64,000 nucleotides of DNA from Pseudoalteromonas luteoviolacea NCIMB 1944 (GTDB lineage: Bacteria > Pseudomonadota > Gammaproteobacteria > Enterobacterales > Alteromonadaceae). Where the stretch lies: contig NZ_AUXS01000075.1 of NCBI RefSeq assembly GCF_001625565.1, positions 186,001 to 250,000 of the forward strand, written 5' to 3'. The notes under the pieces are model-generated. The model saw only the letters and a program-made list of their open reading frames with translations, was not told where the DNA came from and made no database searches. The position numbers and the translations under genes were made by a program. Numbering within the stretch: position 1 is the first letter of the stretch; every line of letters begins with the position of its first letter. This document shows, one piece after another, positions 8,637 through 16,963 of this stretch.

Positions 8637-8675
8637 TATAAAAATGAGTCATACTCATCCATAAGCTGACTCATT
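8637..8675 (-). terminator. Terminator of the RND efflux operon
   Basis: An inverted repeat ATGAGTCA (8644-8651) / TGACTCAT (8667-8674) lies 20 bp after the adaptor gene's stop. Read leftward, TTTTATA follows it. The 15-base loop is long for an intrinsic terminator, so confidence is moderate. Confidence 0.55.
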
Positions 8676-8693
8676 GGGCTAGTATTTGGTTGC

Positions 8694-9779
8694 TTAGTTG
8701 CTGGCTTGTACCTCAACCTCTTGTCCATCGGTTAGGCGCTCAGCGCCTCGTACCGCAATCCGATCACCAACAAGCAATTGGCGCTCATCATCTGAAGGTG
8801 TGATCTCGACCAACTTACCTTCGCCTTTTCCGACGGTGACAGGTATTTGCTGAACGGTATTATCTTGCGAAACTTTGACGATATGGATCCCTGTTTGGCG
8901 AATAATTAAAGCGTCTCTGTTAATCAACATGACTGGTTTTTTCGACTGTAGTGGCACCGTGACGTCTACCAACTGTCCTACCGCAAAGGTATGTTGATCT
9001 GCTACGAGTTTGGCCCGCACCTCCACCGTTTGAGAGCGAGGATCCGTGGCAGGAATAACACTAGTAATGGTTGCTGTGCTTATAGTCGGATTGTCCAAAT
9101 CTCCACTTTGTATGGGCAAAGAGATACCCGGTTTTAAGTAGTGTAAATATTTGACTGGCACATACAACCTAGTCTCTAGGTTGTGGATATCAACAAAGTT
9201 GAGTAATTCACTAGCGCGGCTCACTTCTCTGCCTGCACGCTTGAATCGCTCACTGACGACACCGGTAAAAGGTGCACGAATGGTCGCTCTGGTGAGTTGA
9301 TCTGCTATTACGCGTAATTCAATTTCCGCCAGCGCGATATCAGACAAAGCTAAATCATGTTGGTTTTGAACACTATCAACTTGTGTTGCCGCTGCACTGT
9401 TGGTTTTAGCCAGTTTTTTCAACCGGCTGAGTTCTTGTTTGTGAAACCTGAGGTTTACTTTGGCGCGGTTTAACATTTCTTGCTGACGTGCTTGCTCCAG
9501 CTCGAGGGGGAGTGTATCCATACGGACCAGTATCTCTCCCTCTTGCACCTGTTGACCCGGCTCTGCAACAAACAGCAGTCTGCCGGCCAATCCGGCTGTC
9601 AGTACGACATCTTGCTTGCCATACAGGGTGCCGTTGACGGCCAAAGAGCTCGTTAATGGCGCTTGCGTAACGGACTCTACGGCAATTGGCAGTGCGGCGG
9701 CACTGATTGAACTATACATGAGCGTGCTGCATGCCAAGGCCAATGAGAAAAATTTAACTGTGAAAGGTGTTTTACGCAT
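8694..9779 (-). CDS. RND efflux periplasmic adaptor subunit (membrane fusion protein)
   Basis: A 361-residue HlyD/AcrA-type adaptor. It has an N-terminal signal sequence (through about residue 28, SISAAALP) and a split lipoyl/barrel-sandwich domain (VVLTAGLAGRLLFVAEPGQQVQEGEILVRMD paired with RATIRAPFTGVVSERFKRAGREV). Between these lies a short alpha-hairpin coiled coil (QARQQEMLNRAKVNLRFHKQELSRLKKLAK). Beta-barrel and membrane-proximal domains follow. No lipobox Cys is evident. The start ATG has AAGGAAG upstream, overlapping the end of the preceding pump gene. It links the pump to an outer-membrane channel; no TolC-type channel gene is present nearby. Confidence 0.9.
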   Translation of the reverse strand: MRKTPFTVKFFSLALACSTLMYSSISAAALPIAVESVTQAPLTSSLAVNGTLYGKQDVVLTAGLAGRLLFVAEPGQQVQEGEILVRMDTLPLELEQARQQEMLNRAKVNLRFHKQELSRLKKLAKTNSAAATQVDSVQNQHDLALSDIALAEIELRVIADQLTRATIRAPFTGVVSERFKRAGREVSRASELLNFVDIHNLETRLYVPVKYLHYLKPGISLPIQSGDLDNPTISTATITSVIPATDPRSQTVEVRAKLVADQHTFAVGQLVDVTVPLQSKKPVMLINRDALIIRQTGIHIVKVSQDNTVQQIPVTVGKGEGKLVEITPSDDERQLLVGDRIAVRGAERLTDGQEVEVQASN

Positions 9780-9789
9780 TGTTACTTCC

Positions 9790-12700
9790 TTATTGGTTTG
9801 ACACGAGGTTGAGTGAGGGTTTGCGTTCGCTATTTTGCTCTGGGCGCGAGTATTTTCCTTTGCCCAACTGTAATAAGCTTGGCATGAGGATCAGCGTGAA
9901 CAGGGCGCTTATCGCCATTCCGCCGACGATCACTGTGGCTAGACCGCGATAAATTTCCGCACCTACACCAGGTACTAATGTCAGAGGCAACATACCGAAC
10001 AGACTGGTTAACGTACTCAGGTAGACCGGCCTTGCTCGCAGCAGGACAGCTTGACGCACAGCATCTTGTCTAGGCAAACCTGTCGCTTCCGCGATGCGAG
10101 TCTGATCGACCAGCAAAATGGCATTATTCACGACCAAACCAAGCAAGATGATAAAGCCAATCATGGTCAGCAAGTCGAGCGATTGAAAAGTGAATAAGTT
10201 GAGAATATAGAGTGCTATCACACCACCGGCCGCTGCCAATGGCATAACCATGAGTACCAATAAGCTATCTTTGGCCGATTTAAACAGCGCACTCATCAAT
10301 AAAAATAAAATAAATAGAGCCAGCACAAAGTTAATGGCCATCTCTTGAATGGCTGAGTTCATTTTTTGCGCATTGCCTGAAAGAATCACCCCTGCGGTTT
10401 CTGGCAGTACAGCTTTGACTTTAGGGATCACCTGTGTGCTTAAAATTTGCTGCGCTTGCTCCAAAGACATATCTGCTGGTGGCGTTACGACCACGCTAAC
10501 CGTTCTACGACCATTGACACGGCGCAGCTGGCTAGGACCAACAGTACGCTCGACATGAGCCAACTCTCCGACCGTTTGTATGCCGGCGTCTGGAGTGACT
10601 ATAGGGAGTGATTTTAAGGCTTCTGGCGAATCCCAGCTCGAGGCGCGCAGAATGACGTTCATGCGGTCATTGCCGTTAAAGTATTCGTTGACGAATAGCC
10701 CGCCAGTGAATGCTTGTATTGCCTGAGATACGTCCTGGCGAGAGAGTCCAGATTGTGTGATACGACGGTCATTAGGGTGCAATCTCAATTCAGGCTCAGC
10801 CATATCTAAGCGTGGTTGTGGCTGTGCGGTTGCCTGTGGAATGGCCTCCTTGACTGCAGATAAAGCTGTTTTAGCACCACTGATAAGGTCATCCATATTT
10901 GGGCCGGTTATTTCGATGTCTATATTGCGGCCATCGCCCCCATTGGATACTTGGATCATAGAACCTCGGAATAGGAACACCTGTGTATCGGGCAGGTCCA
11001 CAAGTATTTCCTCGCGAGTTACTTTCATCAACTCTTCAACCCGTTGAGGATCTGCGGAATAGATAAAGCCACCTGCGTTTGTGCCAAATAAGTAAAAATT
11101 GAAATCTTTTATACCCGGTTGTTTTTCCCCTGTGTAATGCGGCATTAAGCGCGCTTTAACGCGTTTTAGCAACTCTTCTTCCATATAGTTTATGTTTCCG
11201 CCAGGTGGTGTAACGAGCGAAAAGAAGAAGCCATCTGTAGGCGCTTGGGGCATAAAATCGGTTTTTGGCAACATGGTAAATGTGACCAGTAAGGAACTTC
11301 CCAATAGACCCACTATCCAGCCTGTTTGTTTGGCGCGCGAGTTGGTTAACTTCATAATAAAATTAGTGAGCTTATGCCAGTATGCTTGATAGGGATCTTG
11401 TTTTGCTTTTCTATCAGGCATGTAACGATTGGCGATTGGAATGATGGTTAACGCGCTGACAAGGGATGCAATAACGGCAATGGAAAGGGTTAGGGCTAAA
11501 TCGGAAAACAGTTGGCCTTCAATTCCGGCCATAAATAAAATAGGTAAAAAGATAGCTACGCTGGTTGCTGTAGAGGCAAAGAGGGCGCCAGCTACCTGAG
11601 TTGCGCCCTTTAGGGCTGCCTTGCCATTTTCGAAGCCCTCCGATTTTAGCCGAGCTATATTTTCTTGTACTATGATTGCCGCATCGAGGACTAACCCTAC
11701 AGCGAAAGCGAGTCCTGCCAAAGAGATAACATTGATGCTGCGATCAAATATATTGAGCGCCAAAAATGCGACCATTAATGATACTGGTATCGTGGCGGCA
11801 ATAACCATGGTAGTTTTAAAACCGCGAAAGAATAGCCATAAAATGATACAAGACAATAGTACGCCCAAACCTAAGTTGCTTTTCACCAACAGTAGGGCGT
11901 TTCGAATGTGTACAGAAGCATCAAAGCTGAGCTCAATGCTTAAACCTGCTTCGCTTAAAGGGCCCGCGTTGAGTTCCTTGATGGCGAGGTTAATATCATC
12001 TAACAGTGCGACAGTATTGGCGTCGTTAACACGTGAAATACGGATATAGTAAGCGGGCTGTCCATTCCTACCACTCATGCCAAGCCGATCTGAGAAAGTC
12101 TCTTTTACGGTGGCAATATCGCCTAAATAAATGGGGCGATCATTGGAATATCCGACGCGCATTTGCAGCATATCTTGTAAGTCATATTGCCCTGTAAAAC
12201 GCACTGTGTATTGTCTACGGCCAACATTGGCGAGTCCTGAAGATGTGTCTTGAGAGGCACGCAGCGTTTGCCTGATTTGATTGATGCTGATCCCCAGCGC
12301 TGCGGCCTTGTGTGGGTCAAATGTCACACGTAATTCACGGTCTCGTTCACTGGCAAGATCAACTCGGGAAACGCCCTGTATTTGCGACAGCCTAGGTTCA
12401 ATGATCTCGTCTATTTGTTTTTGGTATTGCGCCATATCAAAGCTTAAACCTTGCTCACCGGCTTCGAGTGGTGTAACCAGCAAAGTAGCTGCGGCTGTAC
12501 CACCGCCTCCACCAAAACCACCGCCAGCTGAAACGACAGGGTCTAAGGCATCCAGCGGCAGAGGAGGAGCTTGATTCAGGTTGGTTAAGACATCCAACAT
12601 TGCCTGCTGCATATCGGTGCCAATGGCGAAAGTGAGCGAAATAAAACCGTTCCCGCGATTGATTACGGTATCAACTTCCAGTGCCCCTGGTGTATTTTTT

Positions 12701-12912
12701 ACTGCGTTTTCTAGCGGCTCAATAATGACGGATTCTATTTCTTCGGGGGCAGCTTGTCGCCAGCCAGAAAAAATGGTGATTTGAGGTTGTTCTATATCTG
12801 GTGTAAGTTGAATTGGTAGTTTAAATATACTTAACAATCCAAACACCATGACTAAAGCCAGAATGACTATCACACTGGCTGGGTTTTTTAGGGAACTGCG
12901 CGTTAAATTCAT
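9790..12912 (-). CDS. RND efflux transporter permease (AcrB/HAE-like)
   Basis: A 1040-residue inner-membrane RND pump with the duplicated layout: TM1, a large periplasmic porter loop, TM2-6, then the same again. Typical segments are ASVIVILALVMVFGLLSIF at TM1, GLAFAVGLVLDAAIIVQENIARL at TM4 and GFIILLGLVVNNAILLVDQTR at TM10-11. Of the two Asp residues usual in TM4 of AcrB (DD), only the first is kept (LDAA). This is as in heavy-metal pumps such as CusA, although the rest looks more like multidrug pumps. A Gly-rich insert (GGGFGGGGGT) lies in the first porter loop. The ATG at 12912 begins the conserved MNLTRSSLKNP; the 51 extra upstream residues have no family look. It precedes its adaptor gene by ten bases. 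Confidence 0.88.
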   Translation of the reverse strand: MNLTRSSLKNPASVIVILALVMVFGLLSIFKLPIQLTPDIEQPQITIFSGWRQAAPEEIESVIIEPLENAVKNTPGALEVDTVINRGNGFISLTFAIGTDMQQAMLDVLTNLNQAPPLPLDALDPVVSAGGGFGGGGGTAAATLLVTPLEAGEQGLSFDMAQYQKQIDEIIEPRLSQIQGVSRVDLASERDRELRVTFDPHKAAALGISINQIRQTLRASQDTSSGLANVGRRQYTVRFTGQYDLQDMLQMRVGYSNDRPIYLGDIATVKETFSDRLGMSGRNGQPAYYIRISRVNDANTVALLDDINLAIKELNAGPLSEAGLSIELSFDASVHIRNALLLVKSNLGLGVLLSCIILWLFFRGFKTTMVIAATIPVSLMVAFLALNIFDRSINVISLAGLAFAVGLVLDAAIIVQENIARLKSEGFENGKAALKGATQVAGALFASTATSVAIFLPILFMAGIEGQLFSDLALTLSIAVIASLVSALTIIPIANRYMPDRKAKQDPYQAYWHKLTNFIMKLTNSRAKQTGWIVGLLGSSLLVTFTMLPKTDFMPQAPTDGFFFSLVTPPGGNINYMEEELLKRVKARLMPHYTGEKQPGIKDFNFYLFGTNAGGFIYSADPQRVEELMKVTREEILVDLPDTQVFLFRGSMIQVSNGGDGRNIDIEITGPNMDDLISGAKTALSAVKEAIPQATAQPQPRLDMAEPELRLHPNDRRITQSGLSRQDVSQAIQAFTGGLFVNEYFNGNDRMNVILRASSWDSPEALKSLPIVTPDAGIQTVGELAHVERTVGPSQLRRVNGRRTVSVVVTPPADMSLEQAQQILSTQVIPKVKAVLPETAGVILSGNAQKMNSAIQEMAINFVLALFILFLLMSALFKSAKDSLLVLMVMPLAAAGGVIALYILNLFTFQSLDLLTMIGFIILLGLVVNNAILLVDQTRIAEATGLPRQDAVRQAVLLRARPVYLSTLTSLFGMLPLTLVPGVGAEIYRGLATVIVGGMAISALFTLILMPSLLQLGKGKYSRPEQNSERKPSLNLVSNQ

Positions 12913-13475
12913 CACAACATCCAAGTTTAACAGTACATGATGGAGTGTAACGATTGAGGGAAAAACTGCCAGTACCAAAAAATCAGCGGCTAACAAATGA
13001 CACGATAAAAGGTACTTTTCTCGCGTTTGATTGCAATTTTGCAATAAGCTGTAACAATTTTTCATTGATTGAAACGTATTGCGTTGACACGCAATTTAAA
13101 AAGGTTATGGGCTTACTACCAAGCCGGTAAAGTTTAGGCCATACCTAGCGGATTGAATATGTGTGTTTGGGAAGTGGAAGCTCGTAGTGTATAAAAAAAA
13201 TTCATACTTAAAATGCATGTAGCTTATAAACTGACTTGAGATTGATGTAGGTTAAGAATATCACCATATTTCAAAGTTTATCTGTATATGTTTTGGACGC
13301 TGAATTAGAATCGCGTCATAAGTTTAGGGACGGCCTTTTGAGGTTTATTCATGCATGACTGAACGCATTGGGATGTGGATCTGGTTAATGCGAGATAACA
13401 GCTTTTCAAAGGGAGAAGTTTAAGGACAAACAGCCTAGCACCTGATGTTTTAATACAGTTAAAAGGAGTATCGTC
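12913..13475. promoter_or_regulatory. Intergenic region upstream of the RND operon with two ATTGC/GCAAT dyads
   Basis: A 563-bp region between the leftward pump gene and the rightward orphan gene. Two perfect dyads lie 118-183 bp upstream of the pump start: ATTGCA-N4-TGCAAT (13030-13045) and ATTGCGT-N4-ACGCAAT (13078-13095). They share ATTGC/GCAAT arms and could be repressor operators for the pump. From 13100 to 13450 nothing else is recognised. A good Shine-Dalgarno (AAAAGGAG) precedes the orphan gene. Confidence 0.4.
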
Positions 13476-13934
13476 ATGTTTGTTGCCTTGAAATGGGACC
13501 ATCAAATAGGGGCGCATTTTGTATCTTGGGTTGTCGTAGAGTGCTCTGCGGTAAGAGATAAATTTGGTTTGCCTCAAGCAGTACCGCCACGTCGAGATGT
13601 CGCATATTTTGTCAATCCACATACCGCAGAACAAGATGCAAAAGCATTTGCGGATCATAAAAACGGTGTGACCAGTGTGTCATATAAACCGGAATACTCA
13701 CCCTATCTATCCGATCACCATGGCTTTGTGCATTATCAATGGGATCATACGTACCTTGAAGAATTGATAAAACATGCGGTGCTGTATTGGGAAGATGGTT
13801 TGCATATCAAAAAACAACCGTTTAGGGACGATATTGCATATTTTATTTGTCCATCAGAATCTGAATCGGATAGCCGTTTTTTCGCCCAATATAAATTAAT
13901 GTTAGAAGGGCAGTGCTTGCTGCACAGTGCCTGA
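13476..13934 (+). CDS. Orphan protein built of two sequence repeats
   Basis: A 152-residue soluble protein of no family I recognise, with no signal peptide or membrane segment. It contains an internal duplication. Residues 7-64 (starting KWDH, then PRRDVAYFVNP, ending KAFADHK) match residues 88-142 (QWDH, then FRDDIAYFICP, ending RFFAQYK). It is rich in His and aromatic residues (13 Tyr/Trp in 152 positions). A strong Shine-Dalgarno (AAAAGGAG) seven bases before the ATG supports expression. It is convergent with the NLP gene and separated from it by a shared hairpin. No function can be assigned. Confidence 0.7.
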   Translation: MFVALKWDHQIGAHFVSWVVVECSAVRDKFGLPQAVPPRRDVAYFVNPHTAEQDAKAFADHKNGVTSVSYKPEYSPYLSDHHGFVHYQWDHTYLEELIKHAVLYWEDGLHIKKQPFRDDIAYFICPSESESDSRFFAQYKLMLEGQCLLHSA

Positions 13935-13946
13935 GGGTTGTTGAGT

Positions 13947-13967
13947 GAGGGTGGAGTGACCACCCTC
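13947..13967. terminator. Hairpin between convergent genes
   Basis: A perfect 8-bp inverted repeat GAGGGTGG / CCACCCTC with loop AGTGA, thirteen bases after the orphan gene's stop codon and seven bases before the stop of the convergent NLP gene. No long T-run follows in either direction. It is probably a shared terminator or 3' stabilising stem. Confidence 0.5.
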
Positions 13968-13974
13968 AATTAAT

Positions 13975-14769
13975 CTATTGTGTTAACAAAACATCTTGTG
14001 CTGAAAAGGTCGGGTAATGACTGGGCTTAAAGCGATTAATGTTGTTCAAAAATCGACTGTCCTTTACCGGCAAGGTTGCAGAGCCATAGTCATATTGATT
14101 GAGCTTATCACGCAGTGATTGGTTAGTTAGACCATCACCGCGCATATGGTACCAGCTGATGATAGGGGGTGTGACAAAGCGACCATAATCATTTTCTGCA
14201 ATCTCATTACTTTTCGCAAATCTCAGTGCGTGAGTGAGTAGCCCATCTTTGTGATATACGATTTTTAAGTGTCCGTTTTCAAAAGGTAGCTGATCTTTTG
14301 GTTTGGTGAAAAGGTCACCGTGTGCACTATAACTCCCATGAGTGACCATACCATCAAGAGTCCATACGGCAGCATATTCCCAGTCATGACGGTGCCCGCC
14401 ACCTAGATAGGGAATGATTTGGTCTTTCTTAAAATACAGTGCATAGAAATGCGCGCAGTAACGACCTATCTCAGTCTCTTTGCAGGCATACCTGTGTACA
14501 GTATTTGAAGTCGACAAAAATTGTCCGTCACGGCAACTTCCACCAAGTGCTCCTGATGTTTTTAGTCCAGAATTTTGTTGTCCAGTTCGGCTAATACCGG
14601 CGCTTGGCAAGCAGCCATCTGTGTCAAAATCAAATACTGGCTCGGTACCATTGATGATATAGCTAGGTGGTAACGCCGGATCTAAGGCCGCAAAGTCGTT
14701 TGCCATTGCGCTGTCGTTTAATACAGCGCAGCTTATAACTAATGCGCTAAATACAATCTTGTTGGTCAT
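13975..14769 (-). CDS. Nep1-like (NPP1 family) secreted cytolysin
   Basis: A 264-residue protein with a signal peptide (cleavage near AMA-NDF, residues 21-24) and the diagnostic NLP heptapeptide GHRHDWE intact at residues 125-131. H126, D129 and E131 correspond to the metal-site residues of plant-pathogen NLPs, and D116 (YFKKD) is a candidate for the fourth, with a two-residue longer spacing. Four Cys in the mature part (53, 79, 96, 105) could form two disulfides, as in type 2 NLPs. The family permeabilises eudicot plasma membranes by binding glycosylated inositol phosphorylceramides; the target of a marine bacterial copy is unknown. The start has AAGGAAA upstream. It stands alone, facing the orphan gene. 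Confidence 0.85.
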   Translation of the reverse strand: MTNKIVFSALVISCAVLNDSAMANDFAALDPALPPSYIINGTEPVFDFDTDGCLPSAGISRTGQQNSGLKTSGALGGSCRDGQFLSTSNTVHRYACKETEIGRYCAHFYALYFKKDQIIPYLGGGHRHDWEYAAVWTLDGMVTHGSYSAHGDLFTKPKDQLPFENGHLKIVYHKDGLLTHALRFAKSNEIAENDYGRFVTPPIISWYHMRGDGLTNQSLRDKLNQYDYGSATLPVKDSRFLNNINRFKPSHYPTFSAQDVLLTQ

Positions 14770-14884
14770 AAATTTCCTTGTTTTTAGAGATTAAAAGATT
14801 ACTTATGTCACTAATCGTGACATGAAGAAAAATGCTTCGAGACTAAATACTAGGCAGTGATTATGACGGATTGTATACTAAATG

Positions 14885-15064
14885 TTAAATTTGGTTTTTT
14901 TGTTCTAGTTCAGTATGTGCTTTTTTTAGGTAGTCTTGTTTTACAATTTCGAGCGCATCAAGCACTTGTTGAGGAGGAACTTGGTTTTGTTCTAATAACA
15001 TAATTAAGTCAACGGCGAGTTTTACATGTTGCGGCGCTTGTTCAACCGAGGTGGGTTTATTCAT
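14885..15064 (-). CDS. ybaM: YbaM family (DUF2496) small protein
   Basis: A 59-residue protein reading MNKPTSVEQAPQHVKLAVDL, then IMLLEQNQVPPQQVLDALEI and VKQDYLKK. This closely matches E. coli YbaM, which has VKLAVDLI.LLE.N.IP...VL.AL.IVK.DY. Function of the family is unknown. The start codon overlaps the stop of the upstream comFB-like gene (ATGA), so translation is probably coupled. In E. coli ybaM neighbours priC; here priC lies about 1.3 kb away on the same strand, so the association is partly preserved. Confidence 0.85.
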   Translation of the reverse strand: MNKPTSVEQAPQHVKLAVDLIMLLEQNQVPPQQVLDALEIVKQDYLKKAHTELEQKNQI

Positions 15065-15333
15065 TCTTTAAATTGTCTCTTTTTAGATACTTGCTCTATG
15101 GCAACTTCAATGGCGACTTCAACTCGTTCTTCCATTTGCTGTCGTTCAGATTGCGGTAGGTAAAACTCCATATCGACATCGTAACGGATATAACGGGCTG
15201 GTAACTGATTGAGGACGGTACAACAAAAGTCGGCCATTACGTTTTCGTCGTACTTTTCGTGCAGCTTGCGCTCCACAATTTGTTCGAGCATAACTTTCTC
15301 ATAATAATTGTGCAAATCATCATGCAGTTTCAT
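15061..15333 (-). CDS. ComFB-like late competence protein
   Basis: A 90-residue protein matching the ComFB domain (NYYEKVMLEQIVERK at the start, then the ADFCCTVLNQLPARYIRYDVDMEF core). The domain was named from the Bacillus comF operon. In cyanobacteria ComFB proteins bind cyclic di-nucleotides (c-di-GMP/c-di-AMP); whether this one does is inference. The C-terminus is a charged helix (ERVEVAIEVAIEQVSKKRQ). A good Shine-Dalgarno (AAGGAG) precedes the ATG. The gene is translationally coupled to ybaM through an ATGA overlap. Confidence 0.75.
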   Translation of the reverse strand: MKLHDDLHNYYEKVMLEQIVERKLHEKYDENVMADFCCTVLNQLPARYIRYDVDMEFYLPQSERQQMEERVEVAIEVAIEQVSKKRQFKE

Positions 15334-15450
15334 AGTGTTAACTCCTTCGTACTCCCCCTTTGTATCATTTAAAGTCTATATCATAATAGTTGAGTACGCG
15401 ACTTACCAAGTCGGTTAAATTCGCCTTAAATAGAGTCGATGTTTAGGACA

Positions 15451-16362
15451 TCAATTTTTGCATGATATATATGGGGATGCTGTTAAAGCATTAAAAAGTT
15501 GCTGATGGACAGTGACCAATTCATCTGTATTGCGTTGATAACCGCCGCCTAGTGCACACATTAGCGGGATCTGGTGTTCATAACAATAGTCCAAAATAAA
15601 CGCTTCGCGGTTGAAAACGCCTTGCATTGAAATATTAAAATAACCGAGTTCATCTTTGTCAAAAATATCCGCTCCGGCATTGTATAAGATGATATCGGGC
15701 TGGTGTATACGCACACACAAATCCATTGCTTGCTTGAGCGTGGTTAAATAGTCGCTATCTTGAGTTCCTGACGGCAGTGCAAAGTCATAGTCAGAGGATT
15801 CTTTTAGTCTTGGAAAGTTTTGTTCACAGTGTAGTGAACAGGTCACAATATTGGCCTGTGATTGCAGAATTGAGGCTGTACCGTCGCCTTGGTGCACATC
15901 GCAATCTAGGATCAACACAGAGTCGACTCGGCCTGTTTCAAGGAGTTCACAGGCGGCGATGGCTAAATCATTAAAAATACAAAATCCGCTGGCCTTGTCA
16001 CCAAATGCGTGATGATAACCGCCCGCCAAATTGGCTGAAAAGCCATGTTGTAGAGCATGATTTGCCGCTGCGATGCTGGCTCCAACAGAGGTTAATGTGC
16101 GTTTAACGAGTTGTTTTGACCAGGGAAACCCCATACGTTTTATTTCGGTGCTTGTCATCGTGCCATGGCAAAATGCCTCGATATATTCTTGGCTATGGCA
16201 ACGGCTTAGCTGCTGATGGGAAGCAGGCTGCGGTACAGGTTTAATATGAGACTCTAGCTCTGAATTAGCTAAGCGAGTTTTGAGTTTGTGGTATTTGCTG
16301 ATAGGGAATCGGTGTCGAGATGGCAGTTCTAAGCTACTATAAACCGGGTCGTAAAACAGCAT
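15451..16362 (-). CDS. Histone deacetylase-like (AcuC/HDAC superfamily) hydrolase
   Basis: A 303-residue zinc amidohydrolase of the arginase/deacetylase superfamily. The catalytic His pair is GGYHHAFGD (H117-H118). Zinc ligands are DCDVHQGDGT (D155, H157) and YNAGADIFDKDELG (D232). A glycine-rich loop with Tyr (GGGYQRN) follows near the C-terminus. Bacterial members deacetylate small N-acetyl compounds, acetylpolyamines or protein lysines; the substrate is not evident. The start lies two bases from the end of priC in a tightly packed leftward cluster that begins with dinG. Confidence 0.88.
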   Translation of the reverse strand: MLFYDPVYSSLELPSRHRFPISKYHKLKTRLANSELESHIKPVPQPASHQQLSRCHSQEYIEAFCHGTMTSTEIKRMGFPWSKQLVKRTLTSVGASIAAANHALQHGFSANLAGGYHHAFGDKASGFCIFNDLAIAACELLETGRVDSVLILDCDVHQGDGTASILQSQANIVTCSLHCEQNFPRLKESSDYDFALPSGTQDSDYLTTLKQAMDLCVRIHQPDIILYNAGADIFDKDELGYFNISMQGVFNREAFILDYCYEHQIPLMCALGGGYQRNTDELVTVHQQLFNALTASPYISCKN

Positions 16363-16363
16363 G

Positions 16364-16963
16364 TCAGCGATTGCCTTGCTTTTCTAATTGTTGGATTTTT
16401 TCTTCTGTCGCTGATATTGCTTTACGACAACGCCCTAAACGCGTGTGCAACGCTAAAATTTCGGCATTCAGTTTGGTATTTTGCTCTGCGTTAGCACCGT
16501 CCAGTTGGGCACGACGAATATCTATCATTTCCTGTAATCGACGTTCAAACTCATGGTTTTGAGATAGCTCTTGGTACAGTTCGTGGGAGGATTGCATGAT
16601 CCGCTGTACAGCCTTTTTGTAAACCTTGGCTTTTTTCGGTTGACTGAGCTTATTTTCTTTTGCCCATACAGGAGTCGATTTTAATACCTTGATGATGGCC
16701 TGCATCTGCTCGCCAATTTGTTCAACAGCAAATTGGTATGCATGACGATTTTGCTCTGGCGGTAAGTGTTTGAGTGCCTGTTGTATTTCATCGACATAAT
16801 CGGTGAGTAGCAAGCTTTTGGTGTGGAATAAATGACTGTCAAACAAACTAGGTTGATTCTGTATGTAACGGTTTTTGTCAAACCATTTTGCTTTGTCAAA
16901 CTGATGAGCCTGAGTAGCAAGCTGTTCAAGTTTACTTTTGAGCTTTAGAAAAGCCTGGCTCAT
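16364..16963 (-). CDS. priC: Primosomal replication protein PriC
   Basis: A 199-residue, highly basic, helical protein. The recognisable N-terminal segments are LKSKLEQLATQAHQFD, WFDKNRYIQNQPSLFD and HTKSLLLTDYVDEIQQALKHL, with a C-terminal coiled coil. PriC restarts stalled forks by loading DnaB on SSB-coated gaps independently of PriA. Its start overlaps the stop of the TauE/SafE gene by four bases (ATGA), and its stop is two bases before the HDAC start. The company of dinG and polB makes this a DNA-repair/replication neighbourhood. Confidence 0.82.
   Translation of the reverse strand: MSQAFLKLKSKLEQLATQAHQFDKAKWFDKNRYIQNQPSLFDSHLFHTKSLLLTDYVDEIQQALKHLPPEQNRHAYQFAVEQIGEQMQAIIKVLKSTPVWAKENKLSQPKKAKVYKKAVQRIMQSSHELYQELSQNHEFERRLQEMIDIRRAQLDGANAEQNTKLNAEILALHTRLGRCRKAISATEEKIQQLEKQGNR

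Noticed and set aside
11621..12049. 142-codon rightward frame inside the RND pump gene
   Set aside because: Antisense shadow of a conserved TM segment; composition is not that of a real protein.
12913..13065. N-terminal extension of the RND pump by 51 residues
   Set aside because: RND pumps begin just before TM1; the extension is not family-like and would run into the region of palindromes upstream.
13305..13658. 117-codon leftward frame overlapping the two-repeat orphan gene
   Set aside because: Its strand lacks a ribosome-binding site, whereas the orphan gene has AAAAGGAG and an internally consistent repeat structure.
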